Shown: positions 1 to 12,381, counted from the stretch's first letter. The stretch is 64,000 bases of DNA from Larix kaempferi (GCA_027924585.1 BSBM01000870.1:3657001-3721000), one strand, 5' to 3'. Notes: generated by a model from the sequence alone, not told the origin. Numbers and translations are program-made.

Positions 1-146
1 CATTTTGCAATCCCTTCTTTCAAATCTATCCTGAGATGGCTTCGCTACTTCAATGCAAAAAAAATCTGGAAAAATGGATCCTGGAAGTGCTCTCTGGAAC
101 AGTTTGCGGTATTAAAATGCATTTAGATCATTATAGTATTAAAATG

Positions 147-345
147 CTTTTTAAATTTGTAATCGCGTCAAACTTCTTAGCCGTGAGTGAGCAGCTCCTG
201 CTCACTTGGGCACCCAAGGGCCGCCCCCACGGCGTCCTCGATGCCGAGTATCGAGCAGGCCGTGAGGGCAGCCCTTGGGTGCCCAAGTGAGTGGGAGCTG
301 CTCACTCATGGCTAAGAAGTTTGACGCGATTACAAATTTAAAAAG
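147..345. repeat. GC-rich foldback palindrome, copy 1
   Basis: Positions 147-345 read almost the same on both strands around a centre near 246, giving two arms of about 99 bases with no length difference between them. The outer arms are AT-rich (147-180 against 312-345) and the inner arms are GC-rich, including CTCACTTGGGCACCCAAGGG at 201-220. Flanking bases 86-146 match, inverted, the right flank of copy 2 at about 2046-2106. The right flank near 346-366 also resembles, inverted, copy 2 near 2138-2162, so a longer ancestral unit is likely. No transposase is visible. It is best described as a foldback or MITE-like element. Small ORFs across it are by-products of the palindrome. Confidence 0.8.
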
Positions 346-490
346 AATTTTTGTTTTGGAATTAAAACTCATATTAACATTCACTCGCATGGAGTTTGTA
401 TCCAAAAACTATGTTCTACTGCAAGGGCTTCAAAAGTTACATACATACTTCGTAGAGCAACTTTCCCTTTACATCAAAGATTTACATGAA

Positions 491-766
491 TTAGTGCATT
501 ATCGAAAAGTGTTCCTCTAGCTGGTCGTTTTGCCATCCTTCTACCTCAATGATGCCAGGAGGTACAACAAGTGCCATTTTAGAAAGCGAATATGCTTCCA
601 TGTTTAATTCTCTATAAACATGAGCAAAAGAAACTTGTTCAAAGGAGGTGATGAACTCTTTAATTGACAGAAGCAGATGTTGGAGGTGGGGAGCGTTGAT
701 CCGAATTTTACCATTTGCCCAAACTATTACTATATTTGAGTCCCCAAATAGCTGAATAGGATGCAT
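491..766 (-). pseudogene. LINE-type RNase H domain fragment
   Basis: This 91-codon open stretch resembles the C-terminal RNase H (RVT_3-like) domain attached to many plant LINE reverse transcriptases. It shows the order GDSNIVIVWANGK, then VSFAHVYRELN, then SLSKMAL, which is the usual catalytic Asp strand, the H-xxR-x-N motif and the closing helix. No upstream reverse transcriptase or endonuclease is seen on the minus strand beyond 766, so it is a scrap rather than an element. It could only be functional as part of a longer transcript, for which there is no evidence. The family assignment rests on motif recall and not on a search. Confidence 0.7.
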
Positions 767-931
767 AATATGAAAGATATATATGAGAATTTTGTTAACT
801 AATATTTTTTAAAAAGTCAATTTAGGATGCATCAAATATTTTTACAATGAATAAATCAATGTTGTTTTAAGTTAAATATTTTTTTAAATATAAGGTTTAC
901 ATGCTGCAATAAAAGTAATTTTATGACCTAA

Positions 932-968
<37 letters not shown>

Positions 969-1846
969 TAAATCAAATCTATTCTACATATATAAGTGGA
1001 AATGATTTGATCCATGATAGTCATATATAAGGCGGTGAACTCTTATGTAATAATTGCAACAGTGATTCATAATGCCATATTGTGTTATTGTGTATATATT
1101 TCTCATGTGTCTATTTATCTTTTTTGATATGGTATTAGAGAGAGTGTGATTGTAGTACTAGTCGTGTAGGCAATATTTTCTTTTTTCTTTTTTCTTGAAA
1201 AGATAAGCATGCTCTTCTCTTGCATTGAACAATGATCTAGATAACCAAAAGGGCTTGATAGAAAGAGTAGATTATCACAAAATGTTTTCAAAGAGTCACC
1301 ATGCGGTATTGAAGGGAAGGAGTTGCGTAGTGAAGATAGTGGCCATTGAATGTTAACGAGTGTTTTGAAAGGATCACAAGGGGCAGAAAAATGATTACAA
1401 CTAAGATATTGTTATGGTAGTCTCTATTCCTATAGTTGAATATTTTTCAATGATTTTCTACTAGTTAAATTTATGTTCAACAATTTTTTTTGTAGTTTTT
1501 ATTAGTAATTTTCAATAGGAAGATATAGGGTTTCATCATTTAGTAATCAAGCTTATTTTGTATTACGGTGTTGACAAGTTGCAAGAAGATGGACCACAAC
1601 CTATGCTTTCGGGTTTATCAAAGGAGATGTAGCCATTGCTAAAAATCCATCTGATATTGACATCGATAATGACCTTACTAAAGAAGAGTACTTTTTTGCA
1701 TTTTAAGAAGCCATGCCTAGAAGACATAAACGCTTATAATGTAGATAAATCTCAAGCATGGATGACTACTCAAATAGTTTGGAAGTTTGTGAATCTTCGG
1801 AATTATACTTTTACAAGGGTCATGAGATCACTTGATGGAGCACCCC
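767..1846. other. AT-rich non-coding stretch with a (TA)n run
   Basis: I see no gene here. A (TA)n microsatellite lies at about 937-963. A decayed tRNA-primer-like string at 1129-1140 is discussed among the rejected items. Confidence 0.6.
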
Positions 1847-1847
1847 G

Positions 1848-2107
1848 ACATCGAGCAAGCCGTGAGGGCGGCCCTTGGGCACCCAAGTGAGTGGTTCCTG
1901 CTCACTTGGGCACCTAAGGGCCTCCCTCATGGCCTGCTCGATGCCAGGCATCGAGCAAGCCGTGAGGGATTCCCTTGGGTGCCCAAGTGAGCGGGAGCTG
2001 CTCACTCACAGCTAAGAAGTTTGACGCGATTACAAATTTAAAAAGCATTTTAATACTGTAATGATCTAAATGCATTTTAATACCGCAAACTGTTCCAGAG
2101 AGTGCTT
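1848..2107. repeat. GC-rich foldback element, copy 2 (rearranged)
   Basis: This is a second copy of the foldback at 147-345. A right-arm fragment (about 1848-1893) is followed by a left arm (1896-1945) and a full right arm (1947-2045) that face each other around about 1946. The right arm continues into the AT-rich outer arm and then into sequence matching, inverted, the left flank of copy 1. The far-left outer arm is missing, so this copy is truncated or was made by a template switch. Confidence 0.75.
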
Positions 2108-3602
2108 TCATCTCTTAACTAGAGGTTTTCACTCTTTGACTTTTAATTCCAAGACAAAAATTTCATCTCTTAACTAGAGGTTTCCCATATCTTAACCATG
2201 TGAATTTTCAGTCTTAGGGATGTTATGAAATATAAAAAAAAATAGAAAAAATAAACAATATTTCAATCCTTGACAACCCCAATCCACTAGGCAATTTAAG
2301 AGATAAGATATCAATGTGTTCCAATAAGTTTCAACCTTTAAATAGGGCAATCTTGTCACACATATCACATATCCAAGAACACTTATAACACTTGGGCACC
2401 CAAATCAAAATCAAAATATTTACATTCATATATAATATGTAAAACATAAGTTGGGCACAAAACAAATGTTGGAATTAATATATGTTTCATTTTTAAACTT
2501 GTAATGTCGGAAACAATACTTTTGATTAACTATAAAATTTAGTATTTTAACTTTTTTTAATTGATAATTTTCTTGTCATTTCAAATCTTATATTTAAAAT
2601 TTATAAAAATATAAAATGAGTTTTAACCTCTAAAGAAGTTTTAAACTCTAAATAAGTTTTTGAATATTTATATGAATTATTTGTTCTTGTATGGTCTAAT
2701 ATATTATTTCATTATGAATCGCATCATAATTTCTTTGGTTTTTATTTGTTAGAGTGGTGAAAATATTTATGATTTTTTTGTTTGTTTGTTTAATGTGCAA
2801 GTTTCAAAAAAGTTGTAATTTATCTCTTGAAGAAAAAAAAAATACAATTTAGGGGTTGATTTTAAAGTTTTTTTAAACAAGAGTATGGGATGTTTAGGCC
2901 ATGGCTCTATTTTTTTAACAACAAAAAATTCATGTATACTGGTATCAACACTTTTCTATTTGGGGGGTTTTTTTGGTGTTTTTTTTTCAAAAATCAACGT
3001 TTTTATGTCTAGAGTTCTTGTTCATAGTATAAAGTTCTCGTTTCATGGTATAAGTGGTTTTGATAGTCAAACGCTTGTAATACAAAATATGGCAGTGTAG
3101 TCGGCCCTCAAATGTCCTATCAATGTACATGTATCCCTAAGTACAACAATGTGTACATGTACATGTCAAAATACATATACACAAGACTATGCAACATCAA
3201 AAATCAATCTTTTGCTTGTTTTTCCCCGACTTTACTCTATCAACCATCTCCTTGGGACCACTCTGCATCTCAGGAATCTGCAAAAAAAATCATTATTTCT
3301 ATCAAATAATTGCACTAATGCCCTACCATTAACAAACTTAAAAAATTAACTTCTGGACAAATTATTTATGAAAAACACTCACCAAATCCTCATAGGGTAT
3401 AGATGTGAGTGGTGTGCTCATGGAGGGCCTCTCTATAGTTGTGCTCTGCAAACAAAATATCATATCTAAATTAATTCAACAATTCAACAATTCAACATTG
3501 ATCAACATTTTGGCTAAATTGAATAAAAAAACTTGGTGGTGGTGCATCAAACACGATGTACCATTGGTCTATCCAGGTATCTATGAATGGTTGATATGTA
3601 CA
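2108..3602. other. AT-rich non-coding stretch
   Basis: This is AT-rich sequence with homopolymer runs and no convincing coding pattern. Short ORFs at 2885-3100 and 3112-3349 have no recognisable motifs and look like chance. Confidence 0.5.
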
Positions 3603-3920
3603 CTAATCGATAGAAATGTGCCTTTTGTTTGCATTCGGGATTTCACCCGTCTGTGGATCTCTAAAGAGGGAAAAGATATGTTGTTTTGAGATTTTCAACT
3701 TCTTAACTTCTTTGTAGCTGAGTCCATCCTCATATTGTTGCCTCTTTCTTTCTTTGAATGTGTAAATATCTTGCAGTGCACCATTATACCTACTAAAGGT
3801 CTCTATCATTGCATCCAAATTGGATGCAAGCATAAGATGCCTATCATCAACAATAGTAATTGAGGCTCGAATTTCTCTAAACCTCTGGATTTCTCTTTGG
3901 ATGTCTGAGTGTGAATCCAT
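3603..3920 (-). CDS. hypothetical 106-codon ORF, possible gene fragment
   Basis: I do not recognise this ORF. The open frame runs from 3995, but the ATG at 3918-3920 is the more natural start because the codons before it encode a Tyr/Phe/Ile-rich run typical of AT-rich non-coding DNA. The predicted protein is hydrophilic and helix-prone: charged Arg/Glu/Asp repeats near the N-terminus, then a Lys-rich middle (FKERKRQQYEDG and YKEVKKLKISK) and FRDPQTGEIP near the end. No signal peptide or membrane segment is apparent. It may be a captured exon or an old mobile-element scrap. Nothing around it indicates a function. Confidence 0.25.
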   Translation of the reverse strand: MDSHSDIQREIQRFREIRASITIVDDRHLMLASNLDAMIETFSRYNGALQDIYTFKERKRQQYEDGLSYKEVKKLKISKQHIFSLFRDPQTGEIPNANKRHISID

Positions 3921-4079
3921 GGTCATCACTACAATCAAAAAATAAAAATAAAAATCATTAGAAATGTATACATGTGCTATAATGACATCTCTCAAAAATG
4001 AAAAATGTACAAACTTTGTGCAATAACTATTACATTACAAACATAAATATCATCTCAGGAATACATTACAAACATAAAT

Positions 4080-4599
4080 ATCATTCATATGACCATTGTA
4101 GGCATACATTATGGGTTCTCGTGGGCATAAGGGTGGAGACCATGCGGACATAAAGAAGAGTCTGAAATATCATTTGTAAATCTATGGTTGTTGGGGTGTT
4201 GGTGCATCCCAGTCAGTTGTAGCTGACAAAATTATCTTGTGAATAGGATTGTCATTGACGACAACATTAATGAAAAATGTGTAAATGGCATGATGACAAG
4301 CAAACAAGGTGACTTGACAAAGACTTGGAAAAGATAAGAAAAAAGACAAGGTGATGGGAATTGGCACACCTAATGAGTCAAACGACACATACTATGGTCA
4401 TTTGGAGTTGGTCCTAAAACCCTAGACAAGGATGAATTTCAGATAACAAGTGACATGAACAAAGAATCATGAAGTGAACAAAGAATATAGAAGTTGACAC
4501 TTGGCAAGGATATTGGGGGCATCCCTTATGGCATCTGCGGGCATCAAGAAAAGAAGTTGATGGCCATGTGAGCATGTGGACAAGGTGACATGTGAGCAT
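4080..4599. repeat. left half of an older repeat split by the gypsy element
   Basis: Variants of the string GCGGGCAT recur here (near 4112, 4138 and 4539) and again on the far side of the gypsy element at 26,409-26,600. The two sides therefore appear to be halves of one older sequence into which the element at 4600-26,408 inserted. The AGCAT at 4595-4599 is one copy of the target duplication. Confidence 0.5.
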
Positions 4600-7400
4600 T
4601 GTTGGGTGTGTGAGCTATCTCAAAGAAAACACCTAATATTTAATTATCGACCGGGGTTGGTAATATTAGGGTTGAGGCAAAGTATATGCCGAGGTAGAAT
4701 GGAATCTAATATTTCGGCTTGTCAGACCTTAAAAATATTTAATAAAAAAAGATCGAAAGATCTTTCAAAATGAAAAACCATTTCAAACTTCATAAAAACA
4801 GTACAAATAACTAAATCAAACTTAGTTAAACAGATGAACAAGAATAGCATTAAATCATACTACTCTATCTTATAATTGAATAATGGAAATTGATTGAAAA
4901 ACAAACTATGGATTATGAAAATGGAAACTATACAATTTCAGATTCTAATCTAAGAATTAGAAAACAATTGTAAACAAATTAGAGACCTATCTATGAAATG
5001 GATTAATTTAATGATAAATTACATAACCAGAAAGCTATGCTAATCAAAGAAAATTAAAACTATTAAATAACTTCAACAACTAATTCAAGAAAAACATCTA
5101 TTCCCATGTAACAGGAACTGGAGTGAATGTATCATAATGGCTTTCAAATGTAATAACAAAACAAAATGGAAGTAAATCTAATCTAACTTCAACAAAGAGA
5201 TTTAAACTACAAATCGACAAATTACAGTTAACTTTAAACATTATTAACTATCTACTATCCATGAGTAGAATAATAATATAAAACTAATGAAAACTAGAAG
5301 CAAGTAGAAAACTTACTAAAGATTATTACTTCTGAACTTGATTTGGAAGCAAGTAGAAAACTTGATAAAGATATTTATATAGAAGCAAGTAGAAAACTTG
5401 ATAAAGATATTAATTCTGAATCCAAATCCTATTCCATGAACATCTTTATTATTTATCGAAATAAGAAACTGATCCTAATCTTAATGAAGGAAATTATCAA
5501 AACTAGAATACTTAGAGAATGAAATTATTAACTCTATTCTAACTAAGTCTTAAGAGCATGAAGTAAACTAGAATAGCAATACGACTGATAAATTCTGAAA
5601 CAACAGCATATTAGTAAACTAAATATGAAAGACATAATTTAAAAGACAGTTAAAGCAAACTAAGAATGATAACAATACTTGAATTAAAACTTTATGGAAT
5701 GTAAAACAAGGCCCTAATTATGATTGAGAATACTAATTAAGAGCAGGAAAGATTGCAATTAAGAAAACTAAGAAACTGAATTCGAAATAAGCATGAAATA
5801 GTGCAGAAAGAGTGAAAATCCGATCGATGATCCGAATGACAGTCCAAATGGAGAAAAAACGAATTAAACTAAGGAAAAGAGTAATTTCGATGATCTTAAC
5901 ATCAGCTGGCGAATGCAGATGAACCTACAATGCAAAGAAATCAGTGAGAAGACTTGTTGAGAAGCTAAGATAATAGAAAGCAACCTATTATAATCATTGT
6001 TGGAGAGATAAACTATTCCTATTCTATACTAAAGCAAGATTGAGATGAGAGAAGAGAATTAACCTACAACTACAAAGGAGAAGCTAATTAAACTAATTCT
6101 AATCAGAACTAAGCTGGAAACAATACCTAAGTAAGTCCTATCTAATTGCGAAGGATTAGAAAACAAACTATCTAATTATAAAAGACTGAAATGAAACTAT
6201 CAAAACTATATTGTTGGTCGACCATTTACTAATTTTGTAAACACAAACTATGTTAGTAGCACAATATAAATTACAGAAGAAAGAAATATCATGTACAGAA
6301 AATGAAATTAATTACATATACAGGAAAATAAAATAACTATTTGCAGAAGAAAAAAAAGACAAAACCTTCAGTTGATGAGGGGCCCTTCCCAACAATCAGA
6401 TATGGAAAAATGAACTAATTAGCTACGCAGGATATCAACAAACTAGAACTTCCATTAACTTGAGAAAATTACAAAATGTCTGCTATCTGCTGCAAATTCT
6501 ATGAACTATCTACTAATCTGATGATCATTTCCAACTACAGACTAGCTCTGTTTCTCTATACAAGCATCTATTTATACATTTACAAATGGATGAGAAGGTC
6601 GACAGAGTCGACCTCTCTAATAATAGAGGCATTTATGGCTATAACTGGCTGCTTTAATTGATGCGTGACAGCACAGGGAGCATACACCAGGCTTCACATG
6701 GCCAATTCCTTCACGAGGCAGCTATAGCATCAATCTTCCTTTGACATGGGCATAGAGGTAGTGTGCTGGCGAACTAAACGAATGGAGGAGAGGGTTGCTA
6801 GAGCATTGATGTGGCGAAGTGCTATGTTGGTAGGCTGAGCAGGGACGGACGAAGTCTTCTAGAACACCGGCGTGAATGGGCGTGCATGATTCCAGGCTGA
6901 ATGGACGAGAGAACTTGCGTGTGGAGTGTTGACATGGAATCATGGTGTGTTGTCGAGCTTGGAAGGAACGAAGGCAAATCTTTCAGAACGAAAGCTCACC
7001 AACCTTAACCATCACGTGGCTAACATAACCCACGTGACTGATCTTGTCTTTAATGGCCCAAAACACGCTAACCGTGGATTTCACGGGTTGAATGCGAGGC
7101 TGAACGCAGATGAAATTAAGCAATATAAACACGCAGTTTGAATGGAAGGTTGTTTGAGAAATCGTAGCATGTAGATCAAAACTAGATGCCATGCATGACT
7201 GGAATTGTTAATTTAATCATTAATAAATCATAATATAACGAGATTTGACCAAAATTCATATGATAAACGAATACATGCATACCTGGTCTGTTTGATGGGA
7301 TGAATGGCGGAAAGAATAACTTATTACATAAAAAATAATGAAATTAACGCCATTCAGAATAGATTTGATGATAAAAATAGTGACAAAATGGACACCAACA
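4600..7400 (-). repeat. 3' LTR of the gypsy element (left copy)
   Basis: This 2,801-bp LTR is paired with 23,642-26,408. It has TG...CA ends with the inverted terminal string TGTTGG/CCAACA. The first 1.8 kb is A-rich and includes several copies of an AGAAGCAAGTAGAAAACTTG-like phrase around 5298-5400. It differs from the partner by substitutions and small indels. The 61-codon ORF at 6476-6661 also occurs in the other LTR and has no recognisable domain. Confidence 0.9.
6568..6576 (-). promoter_or_regulatory. TATA box in the gypsy LTR (left copy)
   Basis: The minus strand reads TATAAATAG, the classic plant LTR promoter box, oriented with the element. The same box is conserved in the partner LTR at 25,563-25,571. 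Confidence 0.55.
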
Positions 7401-7416
7401 TTCCCACAAACCAGAG
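7401..7416 (-). other. degenerate polypurine tract of the gypsy element
   Basis: The minus strand reads TTTGTGGGAA directly against the 3' LTR. This is the position of the plus-strand primer, and the tract is purine-rich but imperfect. Confidence 0.4.
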
Positions 7417-7532
7417 ATATGCCAGGTCCCACTGAGCACAACAGAGAGAAATTAGGAAGAAAGTTGAGCTGTGGCAGCAGCGACCTTCGATTGGGGTGAT
7501 GAATATATAGATTTGGCCTCAAGCGTCTTGAA

Positions 7533-8945
7533 TCAGTCCTTTAAGTAATTATATCTCATCCTCAGGGAAGTATGGGATGTTGTTTTGGCATTAACGAAGC
7601 ATTCAATGTCTTTTACTTGTGTACACAGTGCCTTGTTTTCTTCATGAAGCTCAGAAATTGTTTCCACATAACTTTGATTCTGGTCTGTCAACTGTGCTAT
7701 CACTTGGATCAACTTATCCATCTCCTGTTGAGCCAGAATGAGTTGTTCTTTATAATGTTTAGGGTTCTTTGGGGGACTCGACTCTTTTGAAAATGTTTCA
7801 CACTCAATAGTATGACCTTCAAGAATTGTATCTTGGTTGTGTGCAGGAGGACTTTCAGCAGCGAAGGCTTCACTCATTCAAGAAGAAACATTGGCTAATG
7901 TGAGGAGGGGTGTTTCAAGAGTATGGTCGCCTGACTGGACATTTGAACGTGATGGCTAAACGATAGTTTGAATGACAGACTGGTTGAAGGACTGGTCACA
8001 ATTCGTTCTCATGGATTTAGTGGGTTCTGAAAAGAGTGGAGGTTCCGAAGTAGGGTCACCAAGGGTAAGTTCAGGAGAAGGGGATGACTGGACAAGGTGC
8101 TCATCACCTGAGGGATCCTCGTCAAATCATACACGTTTAGAATTTGGTTATGCTTGGGTATGATGATGTTCTTGAGAAGAGGAATATTTGATAGTAGATA
8201 AATGAGGGTTCAGTATCTCAAAAAAAAAATGATCCCAAGTTTTCCCTCTCTCTTCTAACTGGTGAATGATCAGGAGTTTAATGAGACAATGATGATTCAA
8301 GCTACTAGAGGGATTAACTGTATTCTTCCTGACCTGACTGGACATCTTCTCCAAACTTTTCAGGAAATAAAATGGGAAGTTGAGGGTCTAATCGTTAACA
8401 AAATGCGCTAACAATATGAAATGGCAAGCTTTAAAGACAATGAACTTACCCTCGCAAGTGATTAAGTGGATGATAACGGTTATAAGATCTAAGTACTTCG
8501 ACATGATCCATTCTTTGTGAAAACCTTTGGTACTAGCAACATGTTGAAAATCAGCCTTCAGGGCAAATTCATGGTCCTTCCGTGGAAGAAAAAGATGCTT
8601 ATGCCATCGGGCACCTTTCCTTGGGAGCTTGGTAGCTAATGCTATTGACTCTTCTGTCACGGAGAAAAAAAGATGGCCAACCTTGGTCATCTTGCCATCA
8701 AAATTTTTAGCAAATAGTAATGAAATCTCGTGGTCATGGCCTTGGAGAAGGTGGAGAAATGGTCCCCAACCTGCTCACAAAAACACTTCACGGCATGCTT
8801 TAAACTCAGAAATGCGAAGGAGGTCCTGGTAGGTACCGGGATAGTAACGAATTGGAATTGTTGGCAGAGGACAGGGGATGAAAAATGGATATGAGAGGTG
8901 CAAGAATTTGCAGAGGACGCGGCTCAGATGGAGAGCGAACAGACT
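7533..8945 (-). pseudogene. extra ORF between integrase and 3' LTR of the gypsy element (decayed)
   Basis: On the minus strand a protein-like frame runs from about 8945 to 7533, broken by a few stops and at least one frame change. Ordered segments are PIRYYPGTYQDLL near 8850, GWGPFLHLLQGHDHEISLLF near 8760, a well-preserved central block at 8690-8388 (LPRKGARWHKHLFLPRKDHE, then LITCEGKFIVFKACHF), a short block at 8354-8148 and a C-terminal coiled-coil-like block at 7877-7533 rich in Gln and Glu. The position matches the env-position ORF of Athila/Tat elements. I see no signal peptide or membrane anchor that would support a true envelope protein. Its function is unknown. Confidence 0.55.
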
Positions 8946-10225
8946 AAGGTGAAATTCACGCGATCACCAGTTTAAACTAAGGATCATTTGATTGTTTGAA
9001 TGATAGTGGATGAGGGCTTGGCATGATTGAAAATATCGCACCTATCATTCAAAGATATTAAGTTAAGTGCTAGTGTAGAGGTGCGTGAATCTAGTGAATA
9101 CATGTGGTTTAGAGAATATTCAACCATGTCCAAAGTCGAGCTTTGGACAGGTTGAATGTAATTCATGTAATGAAAATAGATTACACATGAGAGATCATGA
9201 TTCGATTGATATGGTGGCAGGTCGTACAACAGGATGAATAAGATCGAATGGTGGTCATGTAATGATTCAAAATGATGCATAATCCGTTCATTTAATGGAG
9301 GCGATATGGATAAGAGAACGAAGCCATGTGTGAAATTGACATTTGATTAATCCCTGTCATAATTAGCCAATAAAACTTATCAATAATTTTCAAATTTGAA
9401 CATCTTGGCATATCAAATAAAGTTGTTATAGGCTATGGTTTCATTCAGCACTCCATTCAGAACGTTGTTTATTTTCCTCATTCGGATCGGCATTCAACCT
9501 GTCATTCAGTCCTTCGTACATACTTTTTTTTATACAAGATCTTATTGTTGATGCTGACCAAAGCTGATTTTGCAGAGAATTTCTGAAGCTATTAGTGCAC
9601 AAAAGATGTTGTAAGCTTTGCTTTTATGTATCTTTTAGTAGCATTCCTCTTTCTGTTCTTGATTAGATCAATTTTCTTCTGCTTTTGCATTAACCTGAAA
9701 ACACATGTCATTGTATCAGAGATAAATAAAATTTTCATAAATATTCAGAGAGTAAGAAGAGTTCTAATCTTCCCCCCAAACCAAAAATATGGCATGTCCT
9801 CAAGCCATAAAAGAGAAAATGATTGAAATTAAAATATTTCAATTGAAAGTAGATGATTCAGATATGCACATTCATCAAAAAGAATACAACAGTGCTTAAA
9901 AGACCATATGAAGAATAATAGTGTAAGAGATTCCAAAAATGCCATAGGAAAACTAGTCGTCCATGACTTATTGTAAAGATCTCTTGTCATCCAAAGAATA
10001 TAAATAAGGTTCACCATAAAATTTGTGAGATCTACTATAATTATGGGTCCCATTTCTAGGATAATCATATCCTAGTTATTATTTGAATTAGATTACAGGG
10101 TCCAAGTACAACTTACAACCATTATCTAATGACAGTATACATAATTGGCCTAAACATGTATTTGTATACTCAGGTTTTTATGAGTTATGTGAATAGCAAT
10201 GCATTAACCAAACCTCTTTTACCCG

Positions 10226-10410
10226 ATATTGACCCATTGCCAGTAGGCTTGTTCAGTACCCTAGTGGGTTTATCTTGATACGACGCAAGCATAGCCCCGC
10301 TGCCAGCGAGCTTGTTCGGTACCCCGATGGGTTTACTTGCATTTACCAAGCTTCCTTATTTAAGATTTTACTTAGCATGGACCCACTGCCCGTACCCCGG
10401 TGGGTTTTCT
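10226..10410. repeat. three degenerate copies of a CCACTGCC...CCCGGTGGGTTT unit
   Basis: A phrase of the form 'CCATTGCCAGTAGGCTTGTT, then GTACCCYRGTGGGTTT' occurs three times at roughly 10,232, 10,300 and 10,380. The spacing is uneven and the last copy is shortened. It sits directly before a (TA)n run. Confidence 0.55.
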
Positions 10411-10412
10411 TC

Positions 10413-10413
<1 letters not shown>

Positions 10414-10452
<39 letters not shown>
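10414..10452. repeat. (TA)n microsatellite
   Basis: About 19 uninterrupted TA units follow directly on the short repeat triplet. Confidence 0.9.
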
Positions 10453-10455
<3 letters not shown>

Positions 10456-11275
10456 AAGGAATCTGGTTGGCACTAGAGTGTCCTAAGCCTGTTAAACACA
10501 TAATTCAAAATTTAGCACAAACCTTATGAGTAACTTTATTTATAATGGCCTAAATTACAGATCATGCCAAAAGATAATAACCTAAAGCTGTTCTTTGACT
10601 TCACAGTCTATCTTCTTCATAAAAGGTCAGTAATGTTCCCCACAAAATAGAAAATATTACCCATTTTTAGGCTACCTTTTAAAGGTGCTTTAGAGACAAG
10701 TTTTGATAATGAGTCAAGGATGAACTAGCAATCCATAGGTGTAAGATAGAGTTTTCTGGAGATCATAATAATTGAAGTAGGTCTTTTAAACAACTGTTCT
10801 AATGATAAATCGGAAGTGTGCATGTCTGAATCAAATACCATATACAGAATCATAAAAGAAAGTGGTTATAAATGATATCAAGAATGCTTTATCCTTTCAC
10901 TAAAAATTTTCAATTTTAACAGTAACTAAAAGAGAGGGAGAGCTATAAGTATTTCTTTTTAGAGCACTTCCCTTTTCGCATAATATCACATGAGCTGATT
11001 ACAAATATAGGGTTCTTGTGATTAAGCTGCAAAACCACTTGTTAAATGATTCAAATTTTATTCAAAACAAAGCATATGTACAAAACAAGTTATTTAAAAT
11101 TTTCAAAATTAACGAAAGGAAAAAGAGTCTTCCTGTTTTATTGACAATATTTTACAAACTAATCATAATAGATTTCCTATAAAAAGAATGTAATCAGTTG
11201 TTAGAAATGACTCATTATTATTGAAAAAGAAAAACATATTTACATATATACAAAAGAAGATAACCCCAAAATGAT

Positions 11276-12381
11276 TCAAGGACTAGGAGGAGGAGGAATG
11301 ACTTCCTTTTCTACCAGTTCCATTTCTTCCTGTTGCAAGGCATTCTGCACAAAATCTTGTTTAGATATTGGTTGATGATAAATTCTAAGTCTGCGCCCGT
11401 TTACAACAAAATAAATTTGTGAATCATCAATTGTCTTAATTTTAATGGATCCATTATCAAAGGATGTGACAATTTCATATGGACCCATCCAACGAGTAGT
11501 TAATTTACCTTTAAAATTTTTGTATCTTGAATCAAAAAGTAGTGTCCAGTCTCCAGTTTTGAATTGTTTTTGTTTAATGTATCTATCATGCCACTTTTTG
11601 CATTGATTTTGTATTAAAATTGTATGCTGAATAGCATCTTGCCTAATCTCGTCTAATTCATTTATCTACAGGATTCGTTGATTTGTGCTTCTTCTAAGTT
11701 CATCCCTAATTGCGCAGCCATACGAAAGGTTTTGAATTGAAATTCGATGGGTAGAAGAACTTTTTTACCATAAACGAGTTCATAAGGTGTGTGACTAGTG
11801 GTGTTCCTCCATGTTATTCTACAAGTCCGCAGGGATTTTGGAAACCTATTTGCCTAGTCTTTGTGGTGTAACTGGATAGTCTTAGTCAGGATAGATTCTA
11901 ATACTTTGTTGGTGGATTCCACCTAACCATTGGCTTGTGGATGATATGGTGAAGATTTACAATGTCTAATACCATATTTGTCAGTAAGCTCTTTCATTAA
12001 TTTGGAGGTAAACTGAGATCCTTGATTGGTTACAATTTACCTAGGTACATCGAATCAGATAAATATTTCTTCATAAATGAATTCCACCACAGATTTCTTG
12101 GTGGCTAGGAATAAAGCTTTAGATTCTACCCATTTGGTGACATAATCTCTACAGACTAGGATGTACTTCTTCTTGTGAGACATAGGGGAAATTGGTCAAA
12201 CGAAATCTAAAGCCCATTTTTCAAATGACTCAATCATAACTTGGGGTTGTAAAGGCATCTCATCGGATGGTGTAGGTCTACCCATTCTTTGGCAAATGTC
12301 ACATCCATTGACATATTTGGCAACATCTTTGAAGATGCTTGGAAAATAGTACCCAGAGTGCAATACTTTGTATGCTATCAT
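11276..12381 (-). pseudogene. gypsy integrase (decayed)
   Basis: The N-terminal zinc-binding region is at 12,381-12,196, with the tail of an HHCC module (CDICQRMGRP) and then WALDFV, which holds the first catalytic Asp. The core continues through several stops. The second catalytic motif reads VTNQGSQF near 12,020-12,045 where active enzymes have Asp in place of Asn. The third Glu is kept (VESTNK near 11,920). The C-terminal domain at 11,488-11,276 has GPYEIV...NGSIKIKTIDD...NGRRLRIYH, followed by a Pro-rich end. Stops and the lost Asp show it is inactive. Confidence 0.8.

Larger units (their letters stand above)
8946..11275. other. non-coding spacer of the gypsy element
   Basis: This sequence separates the extra ORF from the integrase end. 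Apart from the short repeats listed separately at 10.2-10.45 kb, I see no coding pattern. Confidence 0.45.

Noticed and set aside
1129-1140. ATGGTATTAGAG, resembling an initiator-Met tRNA primer site
   Set aside because: It has mismatches, no LTR pair is visible, and no gag follows. It may be a very old solo remnant, but this cannot be supported.
6476-6661. 61-codon ORF in both gypsy LTRs
   Set aside because: It is present in both copies only as part of the LTR. It is antisense to the element's transcription and overlaps the TATA box region.
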